Assembly: GCF_009829075.1 (NCBI RefSeq)
Contig: NZ_WUQZ01000005.1
Span: forward strand, 106,793 to 170,792
Direction of reading: 5' to 3'
From: Sphingobacterium composti
GTDB lineage: Bacteria; Bacteroidota; Bacteroidia; Sphingobacteriales; Sphingobacteriaceae
DNA: 64,000 bases
Shown here piece after piece: positions 27,722-35,738 of this stretch. Each line of letters opens with the position of its first letter. The stretch's first letter is position 1. The notes beneath the pieces are model-generated. The model did not search any database, was not told the origin of the DNA, and was given only the letters and a program-made list of their open reading frames with translations. The translations under genes and the position numbers were made by a program.

Positions 27722-28144
27722 TTAACTTATTGGTTCAAGATATTGTGCGTAACAATACCCTTCTTCGCCATCATTCGTACGCACCAACCACCATTGATCA
27801 TTTGCACGACTTATTAATGTGATAATCTCATCTTTGGCTGCTTTACCTACTATTGGTTGATCAGTTCCTGGACCTTTACGAATATTTAAATTAGAATTTT
27901 GAGTGATTACACGAACCTGACTACCTGATATTGCAGTAGATACATCAACATTCATAACAACGTCACCCGACAAAAAATTAGGATCTAACTGATTATAAAC
28001 ATCCCATAATTTATTTTTCACATCAGCACTTGGCGCAGTTCCGCGAATATGCAATACACCTACTTGTTCGGCAATTTGTAAATCTTGTATGCCAGAAGAA
28101 TTAGCAATATCTATTAAGCCTTTATATTTTGTTGTTAAAGCCAT
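27722..28144 (-). CDS. BON-like/SH3b two-domain protein
   Basis: The 140-residue protein has an N-terminal BON-like half (LQIAEQVGVLHIRGTAPSAD) and a C-terminal bacterial SH3 domain (LNIRKGPGTDQPIVGKAAKD, ending DGEEGYCYAQYL). There is no signal peptide. It resembles LysM-associated peptidoglycan-binding proteins such as YgaU, but no LysM is present. It is cotranscribed with the BON lipoprotein 23 bases upstream. Confidence 0.82.
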   Translation of the reverse strand: MALTTKYKGLIDIANSSGIQDLQIAEQVGVLHIRGTAPSADVKNKLWDVYNQLDPNFLSGDVVMNVDVSTAISGSQVRVITQNSNLNIRKGPGTDQPIVGKAAKDEIITLISRANDQWWLVRTNDGEEGYCYAQYLEPIS

Positions 28145-28167
28145 TTTACTTTAAATTTTAATTCAAC

Positions 28168-28656
28168 TTATTTAATAACTAAAGTAGACATGTCTACTCT
28201 TTTTGGTGATAATGCATCTAATGATTGCTTCAATACTTGCACTCTTGATTGCTCTACCGAACCCGTAACTGTTATGACACCATCTTTAACTGTAGTTTGC
28301 ACAGTAGGGAAATCTTTAGTAGCATCTACCACTTTGCTCGTAAGATCAGCGTCGTTGCTATTGATTTCGATTTGCGGTGCTGCAACAACTAAATTGTTTA
28401 CTACCGACTTGATGTGTTTACTGTCTGCAGCTTTTGCAGAATTCTCAATGGCTTCACGTTCTGATTCACTCGATACTGTTCCTGAAAGTGTAACTACCCC
28501 GTCTTTAACATCAACTGATACTCCAGGTGTAGTTGTTACAACATTCTCAACCTTTGCTTTTAAATCCGAATCTGAAACTTTTGATTTGCACGAAACTGTA
28601 GCAACTGCTAAGCAACCAGACAGTACGAATACACTAATAACATTTTTTAAACTCAT
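28168..28656 (-). CDS. BON-domain lipoprotein
   Basis: The 162-residue protein has a lipoprotein signal (VATVSCKSK, lipid-bearing Cys near residue 23). Two BON domains follow (VDVKDGVVTLSGTVSSESER and TVKDGVITVTGSVEQSRV), as in OsmY and other envelope-stress proteins. BON domains bind phospholipid surfaces. It leads the operon with the SH3 protein and is divergent from the first NTF2-like gene. Confidence 0.9.
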   Translation of the reverse strand: MSLKNVISVFVLSGCLAVATVSCKSKVSDSDLKAKVENVVTTTPGVSVDVKDGVVTLSGTVSSESEREAIENSAKAADSKHIKSVVNNLVVAAPQIEINSNDADLTSKVVDATKDFPTVQTTVKDGVITVTGSVEQSRVQVLKQSLDALSPKRVDMSTLVIK

Positions 28657-28788
28657 AATGTGTATGTTTTAATTTGATCTTTAAAATAAATATACTGAGT
28701 AATAACAATTGCATAGTGGATTTGTTTCCAATATGTTTTTCAAAATGCCGTTGAAAATCTACATTTCACTACTCACAGCGGAAATGTA

Positions 28789-28831
28789 TTCACCGAAAAG
28801 ACAGCAAGATTGACTGATTTTGAACCGTGTT
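28789..28831 (+). promoter_or_regulatory. Paired TTCACCGA operator, copy A (second half-site degenerate)
   Basis: TTCACCGAAAAG starts at 28789 and TTGACTGATTTT starts 21 bases later at 28810. The first half-site starts 80 bases before the -7 element TAATTTTG (28869-28876) of the first NTF2-like gene. Copies B and C at two other promoters have the same geometry. Confidence 0.6.
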
Positions 28832-28868
28832 TAGTCTAATTGCCGTAGATTAAAGATATTCTATCATC

Positions 28869-28876
28869 TAATTTTG
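28869..28876 (+). promoter_or_regulatory. -7 element for the first NTF2-like gene
   Basis: TAATTTTG matches TAnnTTTG and is followed by GTGTATCAAAA, nearly the same as GAGTATCAAAA after the -7 element of the second NTF2-like gene. The ATG is 50 bases further on. Confidence 0.65.
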
Positions 28877-28926
28877 GTGTATCAAAAAAAATAAAATTAT
28901 AAAACAACAATTAATCAATATCAACC

Positions 28927-29352
28927 ATGAAAAAATCACTATCAACCATTGCTACAGCTTTATTAATGATTATTTCATTAAGTTTATTTGCTAATGCTAT
29001 AATTAATCCTTTAAAGGAAAAGGACAGTAAATCCATAGTAATCACCTATGTAGATGCTATTGTGTTAGGCTCGGATATATACAATAAATATTTATTCTCA
29101 GATGACTTTGAGTACATTAATACTGCAAACAACAGTAAATTCACAAAGAAACAGTACTTGAAATTTTTAAAGGATACTAGAGGGCTTAAGTTTGATTGTA
29201 AGACTGAATACCAAATTTTAGATGAGACTGGTAAGTCCTGTGTTGCAAAAGCAATTATTGAATTTGAAAACTTTACGCGTGTCGATTATATAAATATGCA
29301 AAAATCCAATGATGGCTGGAAAGTAACGAAAGTTACGACCACCTATCCCTAA
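28927..29352 (+). CDS. Exported NTF2-like protein (putative lumazine-binding family), copy 1
   Basis: The 141-residue protein has a signal peptide (about 1-23, ending FANA) and an NTF2-like cone fold: a helix TYVDAIVLGSDIYNKYLF, FEYINTAN, and a terminal strand WKVTKVTTTYP. It matches the Lumazine_bd_2 group common in Sphingobacteriaceae. It is a clear paralogue of the protein at 29617. Its function is unknown. Both genes have the same upstream operator. Confidence 0.85.
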   Translation: MKKSLSTIATALLMIISLSLFANAIINPLKEKDSKSIVITYVDAIVLGSDIYNKYLFSDDFEYINTANNSKFTKKQYLKFLKDTRGLKFDCKTEYQILDETGKSCVAKAIIEFENFTRVDYINMQKSNDGWKVTKVTTTYP

Positions 29353-29378
29353 TTCTGGTGTTTAATGTTTATTATTTA

Positions 29379-29400
29379 GCCTGCTACTATGCAGGCTTTT
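29379..29400 (+). terminator. Terminator after NTF2-like copy 1
   Basis: AGCCTGC-n6-GCAGGCT is followed by TTTTC. The two NTF2-like genes are therefore separate transcription units. Confidence 0.8.
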
Positions 29401-29469
29401 CTCGTTTATATACTTTCCTTAATATGCAAAAATCAATAATACAGCAAGGCAAAATAAACGGTAAGGATT

Positions 29470-29511
29470 TTCACCGAACATTTCTCCTAATTCACCGAAA
29501 AACTACCTTAA
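29470..29511 (+). promoter_or_regulatory. Paired TTCACCGA operator, copy B
   Basis: TTCACCGAACAT begins at 29470 and TTCACCGAAAAA at 29491, exactly 21 bases apart. The -7 element TACCTTTG starts at 29550, so the half-sites begin 80 and 59 bases upstream of it. Confidence 0.7.
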
Positions 29512-29549
29512 CTCATCTAAAACGCATTCTTCAGCTTCTCATACTACAC

Positions 29550-29557
29550 TACCTTTG
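29550..29557 (+). promoter_or_regulatory. -7 element for the second NTF2-like gene
   Basis: TACCTTTG fits TAnnTTTG and is followed by GAGTATCAAAA. The ATG is at 29617. Confidence 0.65.
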
Positions 29558-29616
29558 GAGTATCAAAAGAAAACAAAGCAACAATTAAAGTTTAAAAATA
29601 TTAATCAACAACAATT

Positions 29617-30042
29617 ATGAAAACAAAATTATCAACAATCGCAACAGCATTTTTAATGATTATCTCATTAAGCTCTTTCGCTTTACCAAAAGTGAATCCT
29701 TTAAAAAACATGGATACCAAAGCTATCGTACTAACATACATCGAAGCGACAACATTAGGATCTGACATGTACAACAAATATTTATTAACAGAAGATTTCG
29801 AATACAGCAATACAGCGAATAAGGATTCGTATAATAAAAAAGCATACTTGAAATTTTTGAAAGCTACTAAAGGTTTAAAATTCAATGCGGAAACAACGTA
29901 TGAAATTTTAGATGAAACTGGTAAAACTTGTATAGCAAAGGCGACAAGTTCTTTTGGAAATTTCACAAGAGTCGACCACATCACTTTAAACAAAACTGTA
30001 GAAGGATGGAAAGTGAGCAAAGTCGTAACGACATACCCGTAA
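29617..30042 (+). CDS. Exported NTF2-like protein (putative lumazine-binding family), copy 2
   Basis: The 141-residue protein has a signal peptide (about 1-23, ending SFA). It aligns with copy 1 without gaps: TYIEATTLGSDMYNKYLLTE, FEYSNTAN and WKVSKVVTTYP. The pair arose by tandem duplication that included the promoter and operator. The second copy has the better-preserved half-sites. Confidence 0.85.
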   Translation: MKTKLSTIATAFLMIISLSSFALPKVNPLKNMDTKAIVLTYIEATTLGSDMYNKYLLTEDFEYSNTANKDSYNKKAYLKFLKATKGLKFNAETTYEILDETGKTCIAKATSSFGNFTRVDHITLNKTVEGWKVSKVVTTYP

Positions 30043-30068
30043 TATACTGGTAGTTTTTGTTTAGTAAT

Positions 30069-30095
30069 GGCCTACATCCCCTGTAGGCCTTTTTT
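30069..30095 (+). terminator. Terminator after NTF2-like copy 2
   Basis: GGCCTACA (30069-30076) pairs with TGTAGGCC (30082-30089) and is followed by six T. Confidence 0.9.
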
Positions 30096-30168
30096 CATTT
30101 CCATAGGTTAAGCTTATAATTTAAAGATATACTTCTCTCAATTACGTAGTTAACCCAAATATTATCCA

Positions 30169-30176
30169 TACCTTTG
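30169..30176 (+). promoter_or_regulatory. -7 element giving a leaderless J-domain/KTSC mRNA
   Basis: TACCTTTG ends 4 bases before the ATG at 30181. With the usual spacing in Bacteroidota the transcript would begin at or beside the start codon. Confidence 0.55.
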
Positions 30177-30180
30177 CGCC

Positions 30181-30621
30181 ATGAAAAAAATAGCGGACTA
30201 TAGAAAACTTTTAAATGTAGATAATAAAGTGGATTTAACAACTTTAAAATCTCGTTATCGTCAAATAATGAAAGAATGTCACCCAGATCGATTTGTAAAT
30301 GACGAAGAAGGATTGAGAGCCGCTGAAGAAAAAAGTAAAGAAATGATTGAGGCTTACCATTTTTTGGTTAGTATTTGTCCTGAAACTTTAGAAAATCAAC
30401 TACCTATTTATAAAAACACCATTGAAACTTCTGCTATTGCTGATTTTGATTGGAAAGGTCATATATTAAGTATTTCATTTACTGATGGTAGCAAGTATGA
30501 ATATTTTAATGTAACAAAAAATGAATATATTAAATTGATTAATGCGGATTCGCCTGCACGTCATGCCAAACGTCACATATATCCGAAGTATGCATATAGA
30601 AATGTGCTTAAAACAGCATAA
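30181..30621 (+). CDS. J-domain and KTSC domain fusion protein
   Basis: The 146-residue cytoplasmic protein begins with a J-domain (about 5-70) with the HPD triad at 34-36 (KECHPDRF), which would stimulate a DnaK ATPase. It ends with a KTSC domain (about 87-140: FTDGSKYEYFNVTKNEY, then INADSPARHAKRHIY). KTSC domains are often found with lysyl-tRNA-synthetase-like or phage contexts and have no proven role. The fusion suggests an adaptor that brings a KTSC-bound target to DnaK; this is inference. Confidence 0.85.
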   Translation: MKKIADYRKLLNVDNKVDLTTLKSRYRQIMKECHPDRFVNDEEGLRAAEEKSKEMIEAYHFLVSICPETLENQLPIYKNTIETSAIADFDWKGHILSISFTDGSKYEYFNVTKNEYIKLINADSPARHAKRHIYPKYAYRNVLKTA

Positions 30622-30633
30622 ATCACTATTATA

Positions 30634-30676
30634 AAATAAGCGACTTGAATTTTAAAATTTAAGTCGCTTATTTTTT
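30634..30676. terminator. Bidirectional terminator between J/KTSC and GMC genes
   Basis: AAATAAGCGACTT (30634-30646) pairs with 30661-30673, with a self-complementary AT interval inside and a T run after. The flanking genes converge here. Confidence 0.88.
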
Positions 30677-30686
30677 ACTCCCCCAG

Positions 30687-32378
30687 TTATAGATTTCCTC
30701 TTTTCATCTCTTCCATGGCATAGTGTGCTGCACGGGCCGTTAATGCCATAAAAGTCAGCGAGGGATTTTGGGTTCCTGTTGAGGTCATTGCCGCACCATC
30801 GGTGACAAATACATTTTTACAATGATGTAATTGGTTCCATTTATTCAAAAGTGAAGTTTTTGGATCATTTCCCATACGCACACCACCCATCTCATGAATA
30901 TCTAACCCAGGATTTTGATTATTTCTATTTGGAGAAATATTTTTAACACCCACAGCTTCTAGCATTTCAGATCCTTGTGCTAAAAAATCTTCCATACTTT
31001 TGTAGTCATTATCCTGATATCCGATATTCGTGATTAATTGTGGTAAACCATATTTATCCTTTTTTTGTTCACTTAGTTTTATATAATTATGCTCAGAAGG
31101 AATTGTTTCACCTTGCATAATCATCCATACCCACCATCCCCCGACTTCGGTTAGGTTATCTTTATATTTTCCACCAACTTGTGGACCATCTGTCCATTTT
31201 CCGGTAGGACGATAAGCACTAAAGAAGCTAGCGTAGCCACGTAAAAAATCACTTTCCTGCTTATGTACATTTCTGAAATTAGGAATAATTGGCTGTGTCG
31301 GGCGCTTACCGTAATAATATTTATCCTCAAAACCTTCTATTGATCCGCCAACATTCCCCATATAATTGTGAAAAGCAACGTATTTCCCCATGAGACCATT
31401 ATCGTTCCCAAGTCCATTTGGGAAGCGACTTGATTTTGAATTGAGCAAAATTAGATTTGTCGCCAATGTCGAAGCATTTACAAAAATAATACGTGCAAAA
31501 TACTCTTCCACCTTATCTGTATTTCTATCAATCACTCTTACACCTACTGCCTTACCTTCATTCTCATCATAAATAATTGATTCAACGATCTTGTTAGATT
31601 TCAATGTCAAATTACCGGTTTTGGCAGCCCACGGTATTGTGGATGAAGTAGATGAAAAATAGCCACCAAATGGGCAGCCTCTTTGGCATAATACGCGATT
31701 TTGGCATTTAGTACGACCTTGCATAATATGTATAGGTTGGGGATCAGTGATATGTGCACATCGACCTTGTATGACCTGTCTATCAGGATAGCGTAGTTTC
31801 AATTTCTCTTTTACAGCCAGTTCCACAACATTTAGATCGAATCCAGGTAAGAATTCGCCATCAGGCATATAAGGATTTCCTTCCTTATGCCCCGCAACAC
31901 CAATAAATCTTTCTACATATGAATACCATGGAGCGATATCTTTGTAACGTATAGGCCAATCAACAGCAAACCCGTCACGTGCAGGACCTTCAAAATCATA
32001 ATCTGACCAACGCTGCACTTGTCTTGCCCATAATAAGGACTTACCTCCTGTTGCATCGGCTCTAATCCAATCGAATGGCTTTTCTTGAATATATTCTTGT
32101 TCCTTATCATGGAGAAAAAAATGTTGTGCATCTTCTTTAAATGCATAACATCGAGATGCTACTGGGTTATCTTTTTTAAGAGTTAACGGTAAATGATTAG
32201 CATGTTGTAATTCCCAAGGATCGAGATTCGTTGTCGGATAGTCTCTTATATGTTTAACGTCTTTCCCTCGCTCGAGTATGAGCGTTTTCAATCCATTTTC
32301 ACAAAATTCTTTAGCTGCCCATCCCCCAGACATTCCTGATCCAATTACTATTACATCATACGTATTAGGTTTATTCAT
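30687..32378 (-). CDS. GMC family oxidoreductase
   Basis: I start it at ATG 32378 (MNKPNTYDVIVIGSGMSGG); the frame is open to 32417. The protein has 563 residues. The N-terminal Rossmann FAD motif is GSGMSGGWAAKE, a Cys-rich CQNRVLCQRGCPFGG lies near residue 230, and the C-terminal active-site region is VTDGAAMTSTGTQNPSLT. This subgroup resembles gluconate/glucoside 3-dehydrogenase large subunits. The small subunit and cytochrome genes that usually accompany it are not adjacent. Confidence 0.92.
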   Translation of the reverse strand: MNKPNTYDVIVIGSGMSGGWAAKEFCENGLKTLILERGKDVKHIRDYPTTNLDPWELQHANHLPLTLKKDNPVASRCYAFKEDAQHFFLHDKEQEYIQEKPFDWIRADATGGKSLLWARQVQRWSDYDFEGPARDGFAVDWPIRYKDIAPWYSYVERFIGVAGHKEGNPYMPDGEFLPGFDLNVVELAVKEKLKLRYPDRQVIQGRCAHITDPQPIHIMQGRTKCQNRVLCQRGCPFGGYFSSTSSTIPWAAKTGNLTLKSNKIVESIIYDENEGKAVGVRVIDRNTDKVEEYFARIIFVNASTLATNLILLNSKSSRFPNGLGNDNGLMGKYVAFHNYMGNVGGSIEGFEDKYYYGKRPTQPIIPNFRNVHKQESDFLRGYASFFSAYRPTGKWTDGPQVGGKYKDNLTEVGGWWVWMIMQGETIPSEHNYIKLSEQKKDKYGLPQLITNIGYQDNDYKSMEDFLAQGSEMLEAVGVKNISPNRNNQNPGLDIHEMGGVRMGNDPKTSLLNKWNQLHHCKNVFVTDGAAMTSTGTQNPSLTFMALTARAAHYAMEEMKRGNL

Positions 32379-32460
32379 TATGTGTTTTAAAGTAGATTTA
32401 GGTCCCGAAATCATCATAATAAAATATAATAGTAATTTCGAATGTGTATTGTTTTAAATA

Positions 32461-33447
32461 TTATGTTCTATCTATTACTTTTTCTTCTTGAGTTAGTGGC
32501 GCAGGAGGTATTTCAGATACATTACGCTCAATCTCTTTTACTTCTACATGTACTGCGTATTCAGATGGCTCAATAGAAATTCCTTTATAGGAGGCATATT
32601 CTCTTGTAAAAACTGCACCAAAATATAATATCGCAGCAGTATAATATACCCAGAGTAAAATCAAAACGATAGATCCTGCGGCACCATATGTCGATTCTGT
32701 ATCGGAATTTTGGAGGTAAAATCCAATTAACAACCTACCTATCACAAATAATACCGCAGTAAATATTGCACCAGCACGAACCGTACTCCATTTGATATTT
32801 ACATCTGGCAAAATTTTGAAAATAACGGAAAACAATATAAAGATGATTCCAAAAGTCAATAAGAAATTCACTGCATCAAATAGGTATACTGTAATATCAG
32901 GGAAATAACGTTGTAAATTATCGGTAAAAGTTAAAATAATACCATTGATTACTAAGGTTACGACTAGGAGAAAACCTAGACCTATAATAAGTGAGGAAGA
33001 CAATAGTCTATCCTTTATAATCTTGAGCCAACCTTTTTTAGGTTTTGCACGCACATGCCAGATACGATTAATAGAGTTTTGAATATCACCAAAAACAGTA
33101 GTAGCACCTATTAATAATGTAATACCACTAATAACCAAAGCTATATTACTTTTGCCAGATAATTCTAAATTTTTAATAATTGATTGAATCTGACTAGCTG
33201 CACTTGCTCCAACTAAACCATTCAATTCTCCAAACAGGCGTCCTTTGACAGCATCTTCTCCGTAAAAAAGACTAGCCAAGGTAATCATCAATACTAAAAT
33301 AGGGCCAATTGAAAATACGGTATAATAAGCTAATGAAGCACTGTATTTTAAACTGTCTTCATTAAGAAATCCTTGTACTGTATTCTTTAGAACAGTAAAA
33401 CTTCTTTTAAAAAAATTAGGCTTTGTTTCTTGATTATTTTCGCTCAT
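32461..33447 (-). CDS. YihY/BrkB family inner-membrane protein
   Basis: The 328-residue protein has six membrane segments spread over residues 35-285. It carries the family pattern SLAYYTVFSIGPILVLMITL and a late YGAAGSIVLILLWVYYTA. YihY/BrkB proteins were once taken for RNase BN; their transport role is unresolved. The cytoplasmic tail is charged. It is upstream of the GMC gene on the same strand but about 80 bases away. Confidence 0.93.
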   Translation of the reverse strand: MSENNQETKPNFFKRSFTVLKNTVQGFLNEDSLKYSASLAYYTVFSIGPILVLMITLASLFYGEDAVKGRLFGELNGLVGASAASQIQSIIKNLELSGKSNIALVISGITLLIGATTVFGDIQNSINRIWHVRAKPKKGWLKIIKDRLLSSSLIIGLGFLLVVTLVINGIILTFTDNLQRYFPDITVYLFDAVNFLLTFGIIFILFSVIFKILPDVNIKWSTVRAGAIFTAVLFVIGRLLIGFYLQNSDTESTYGAAGSIVLILLWVYYTAAILYFGAVFTREYASYKGISIEPSEYAVHVEVKEIERNVSEIPPAPLTQEEKVIDRT

Positions 33448-33615
33448 AATGTGATAATATCATTTAAACAAATTAAACATTTCGCCACAATTTTTGTTTG
33501 ACTTTATTGATAATCAATTAATTTATCAAAATTATATTTTTATGGCATGGAGTTTGTAAATATTATATCAAGATTAAAACTTGATATAATCGTTTTATTT
33601 ACAACATACTTCCAA

Positions 33616-33648
33616 CCCACTAATACTTCCCCGTTTTAGTGGGTTTCC
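33616..33648 (-). terminator. Hairpin after cstA
   Basis: CCCACTAA (33616-33623) pairs with TTAGTGGG (33636-33643) just beyond the cstA stop. On the minus strand the hairpin is not followed by a long T run, so it may be weak. Confidence 0.6.
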
Positions 33649-33654
33649 ACTTTA

Positions 33655-35496
33655 TTAACGTTCTACTAATTCTTTAACTTCTTCTCCGTAATAATCAATC
33701 TGCGTAGTCTTTATTTTCAATAAATTAGACCACTTTCTGAATGCACCTATAAATACTAAAAGCATTAAAAACATAGCCAAGATAGCTAAACCCGCAAGTA
33801 AATATTGATGTGTCGGAATATACATATCCATAACTTGAACATAGCCTGCCCAGAATGTTATTATTGCCATAAATACTCCTGGGATCGCTGTACAAAGCGC
33901 ATATTTACCCCTATTCATACGAATTAGCATAGTAGTACAAACTATTAATCCACACGCAGCAAGTAATTGGTTGCTAATGCCAAACAATGGCCAAATACTA
34001 CTCACATTTCCTGTATAAACTAAATAGCCCCATGCAAAAGTAAAAAGTCCACTACTTATTATAATTCCTGGTAACCAGTTTTTATTTTTAAAAGAAGGAA
34101 TTACGCCACCTAACATTTCTTGTAAAAAGAATCTCCCCACACGCGTGCCTGCATCAATAGCTGTAAGAATAAAAACAGCTTCGAACATGATAGCAAAATT
34201 ATACCAATACGCCACCACATCGTTCATAAACGGTATCTTATCGAAAATATGTGCCATACCCACAGCCAAAGAAACAGCTCCACCTGTACGACCATATAAG
34301 TCGATACCTATTCGCTCAATAAAAGAATCCAAATCTACAGCAGTCAACTGTGGGTTTGCAGCTATAAAACTCTCATAAGCTGCCGCAGGTGTATTAATAG
34401 CGAAATAATCACCTGGCATTAAAGTACATGCAGCAATTAATGCCATCAATGCTACAAAACCTTCTACCAACATCGCCCCGTATCCTACGAATAATATATC
34501 ACGCTCACGAGACAACATTTTTGGAGTAGTACCTGTTGCAATGACAGCATGAAATCCTGAAATCGCTCCACAAGCTATCACAATAAATATAAATGGCAAT
34601 ACAGGACCTCCAATTACTGGACCACCACCATTAATAAAATTGGTCAATGCAGGCATTTCTATAGTGGGTTGCACAAATATAATCCCAATGGCTAGCATTA
34701 GAATAGTACCTATTTTTAAATATGTCGATAAGTAATCTCTCGGTACAAGCAATAACCACATTGGCAAAACAGAAGCAAGAAATCCGTAAACCGATATAGA
34801 AATAGCAATCGTATCGATATCCCAATGAAACATATTTGATATGTTTTCGTATTGCATCAGGCTATGTCCACCGATAATTCCTACAATCAATAAAACACCG
34901 CCTATTATACTTGCTAACAGCACCGAATCCTTGCGGTAGCGCATAATCAACCCCATCAATATGGCTATTGGCATCGTAATTATTACGGTAAATAAAGACC
35001 AAGACGCTTCATGCATAGCGCTAATACAGGCCAAAGACAATCCTGCGAGCGTTAAAATTAAAATAAACAATACAGCAATTCCGGCAATTAGTCCAGTAGT
35101 TTTTCCAATCTCTTTTGAAGCTATGGATGCTAAACTTTCTCCCTTATGACGTACAGAGGCAAACAATACAATCATATCATGCACCCCACCTGCTAATACA
35201 CACCCTATCAAAATCCACAATGCACCTGGAAGATATCCAAACTGTGCCGCTAAAACTGGACCTACCAATGGCCCTGCAGCCGCAATAGCTGCAAAATGAT
35301 GTCCAAATAATACATTCCGATTGGTCGATATATAATCATGTCCATCTGCAAATTCGACTGCTGGTGTATTATATTTATTATTCAATCGCAGGACTTTATT
35401 TGCCATGAACAAACCGTAAATACGATAGGCAATTGCAAATAAAAGTAGCGCAACAAAAATGAGTGTTAAAGCATTTATACCATTCAATGATTCCAT
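33655..35496 (-). CDS. cstA: Carbon starvation protein A (peptide/pyruvate transporter)
   Basis: The 613-residue protein is nearly all membrane helices (about 16). Conserved CstA blocks are FADGHDYISTNRNVLFGHHF at the N-terminus, AAAGPLVGPVLAA, and ISGFHAVIATGTTPKML in the middle. CstA proteins take up peptides or pyruvate when carbon is short. The protein has the shorter C-terminus seen in Bacteroidota. Transcription is monocistronic by context. Confidence 0.95.
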   Translation of the reverse strand: MESLNGINALTLIFVALLLFAIAYRIYGLFMANKVLRLNNKYNTPAVEFADGHDYISTNRNVLFGHHFAAIAAAGPLVGPVLAAQFGYLPGALWILIGCVLAGGVHDMIVLFASVRHKGESLASIASKEIGKTTGLIAGIAVLFILILTLAGLSLACISAMHEASWSLFTVIITMPIAILMGLIMRYRKDSVLLASIIGGVLLIVGIIGGHSLMQYENISNMFHWDIDTIAISISVYGFLASVLPMWLLLVPRDYLSTYLKIGTILMLAIGIIFVQPTIEMPALTNFINGGGPVIGGPVLPFIFIVIACGAISGFHAVIATGTTPKMLSRERDILFVGYGAMLVEGFVALMALIAACTLMPGDYFAINTPAAAYESFIAANPQLTAVDLDSFIERIGIDLYGRTGGAVSLAVGMAHIFDKIPFMNDVVAYWYNFAIMFEAVFILTAIDAGTRVGRFFLQEMLGGVIPSFKNKNWLPGIIISSGLFTFAWGYLVYTGNVSSIWPLFGISNQLLAACGLIVCTTMLIRMNRGKYALCTAIPGVFMAIITFWAGYVQVMDMYIPTHQYLLAGLAILAMFLMLLVFIGAFRKWSNLLKIKTTQIDYYGEEVKELVER

Positions 35497-35642
35497 AGGT
35501 TTTTTGAATATTGATTACAAGCAGTAAATATAAAAATTCTTGATTATCATAAAGTATATTTTTAAAAATATTTAATAATAGACATTAAAATAGTTAACTA
35601 TTAATCTAACTCAAGTTCGAGGAAAGGATATTCATAGTCTAT

Positions 35643-35650
35643 TATTTTTG
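35643..35650 (+). promoter_or_regulatory. Possible -7 element for the acyl-CoA ligase gene
   Basis: TATTTTTG fits TAnnTTTG and lies 88 bases before the ATG at 35739. No -33 element was identified. Confidence 0.4.
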
Positions 35651-35738
35651 TATCTTCGCAAACTTTAACAGTCTTCAAAACGTTGTATTAGATATTGTAT
35701 TATTTTATTGATATTTAATACATTCAGATGAATTAATT

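Noticed and set aside
27613..27822. A 69-codon plus-strand frame
   Set aside because: It runs through the SH3-gene terminator and the end of that gene; no support for coding.
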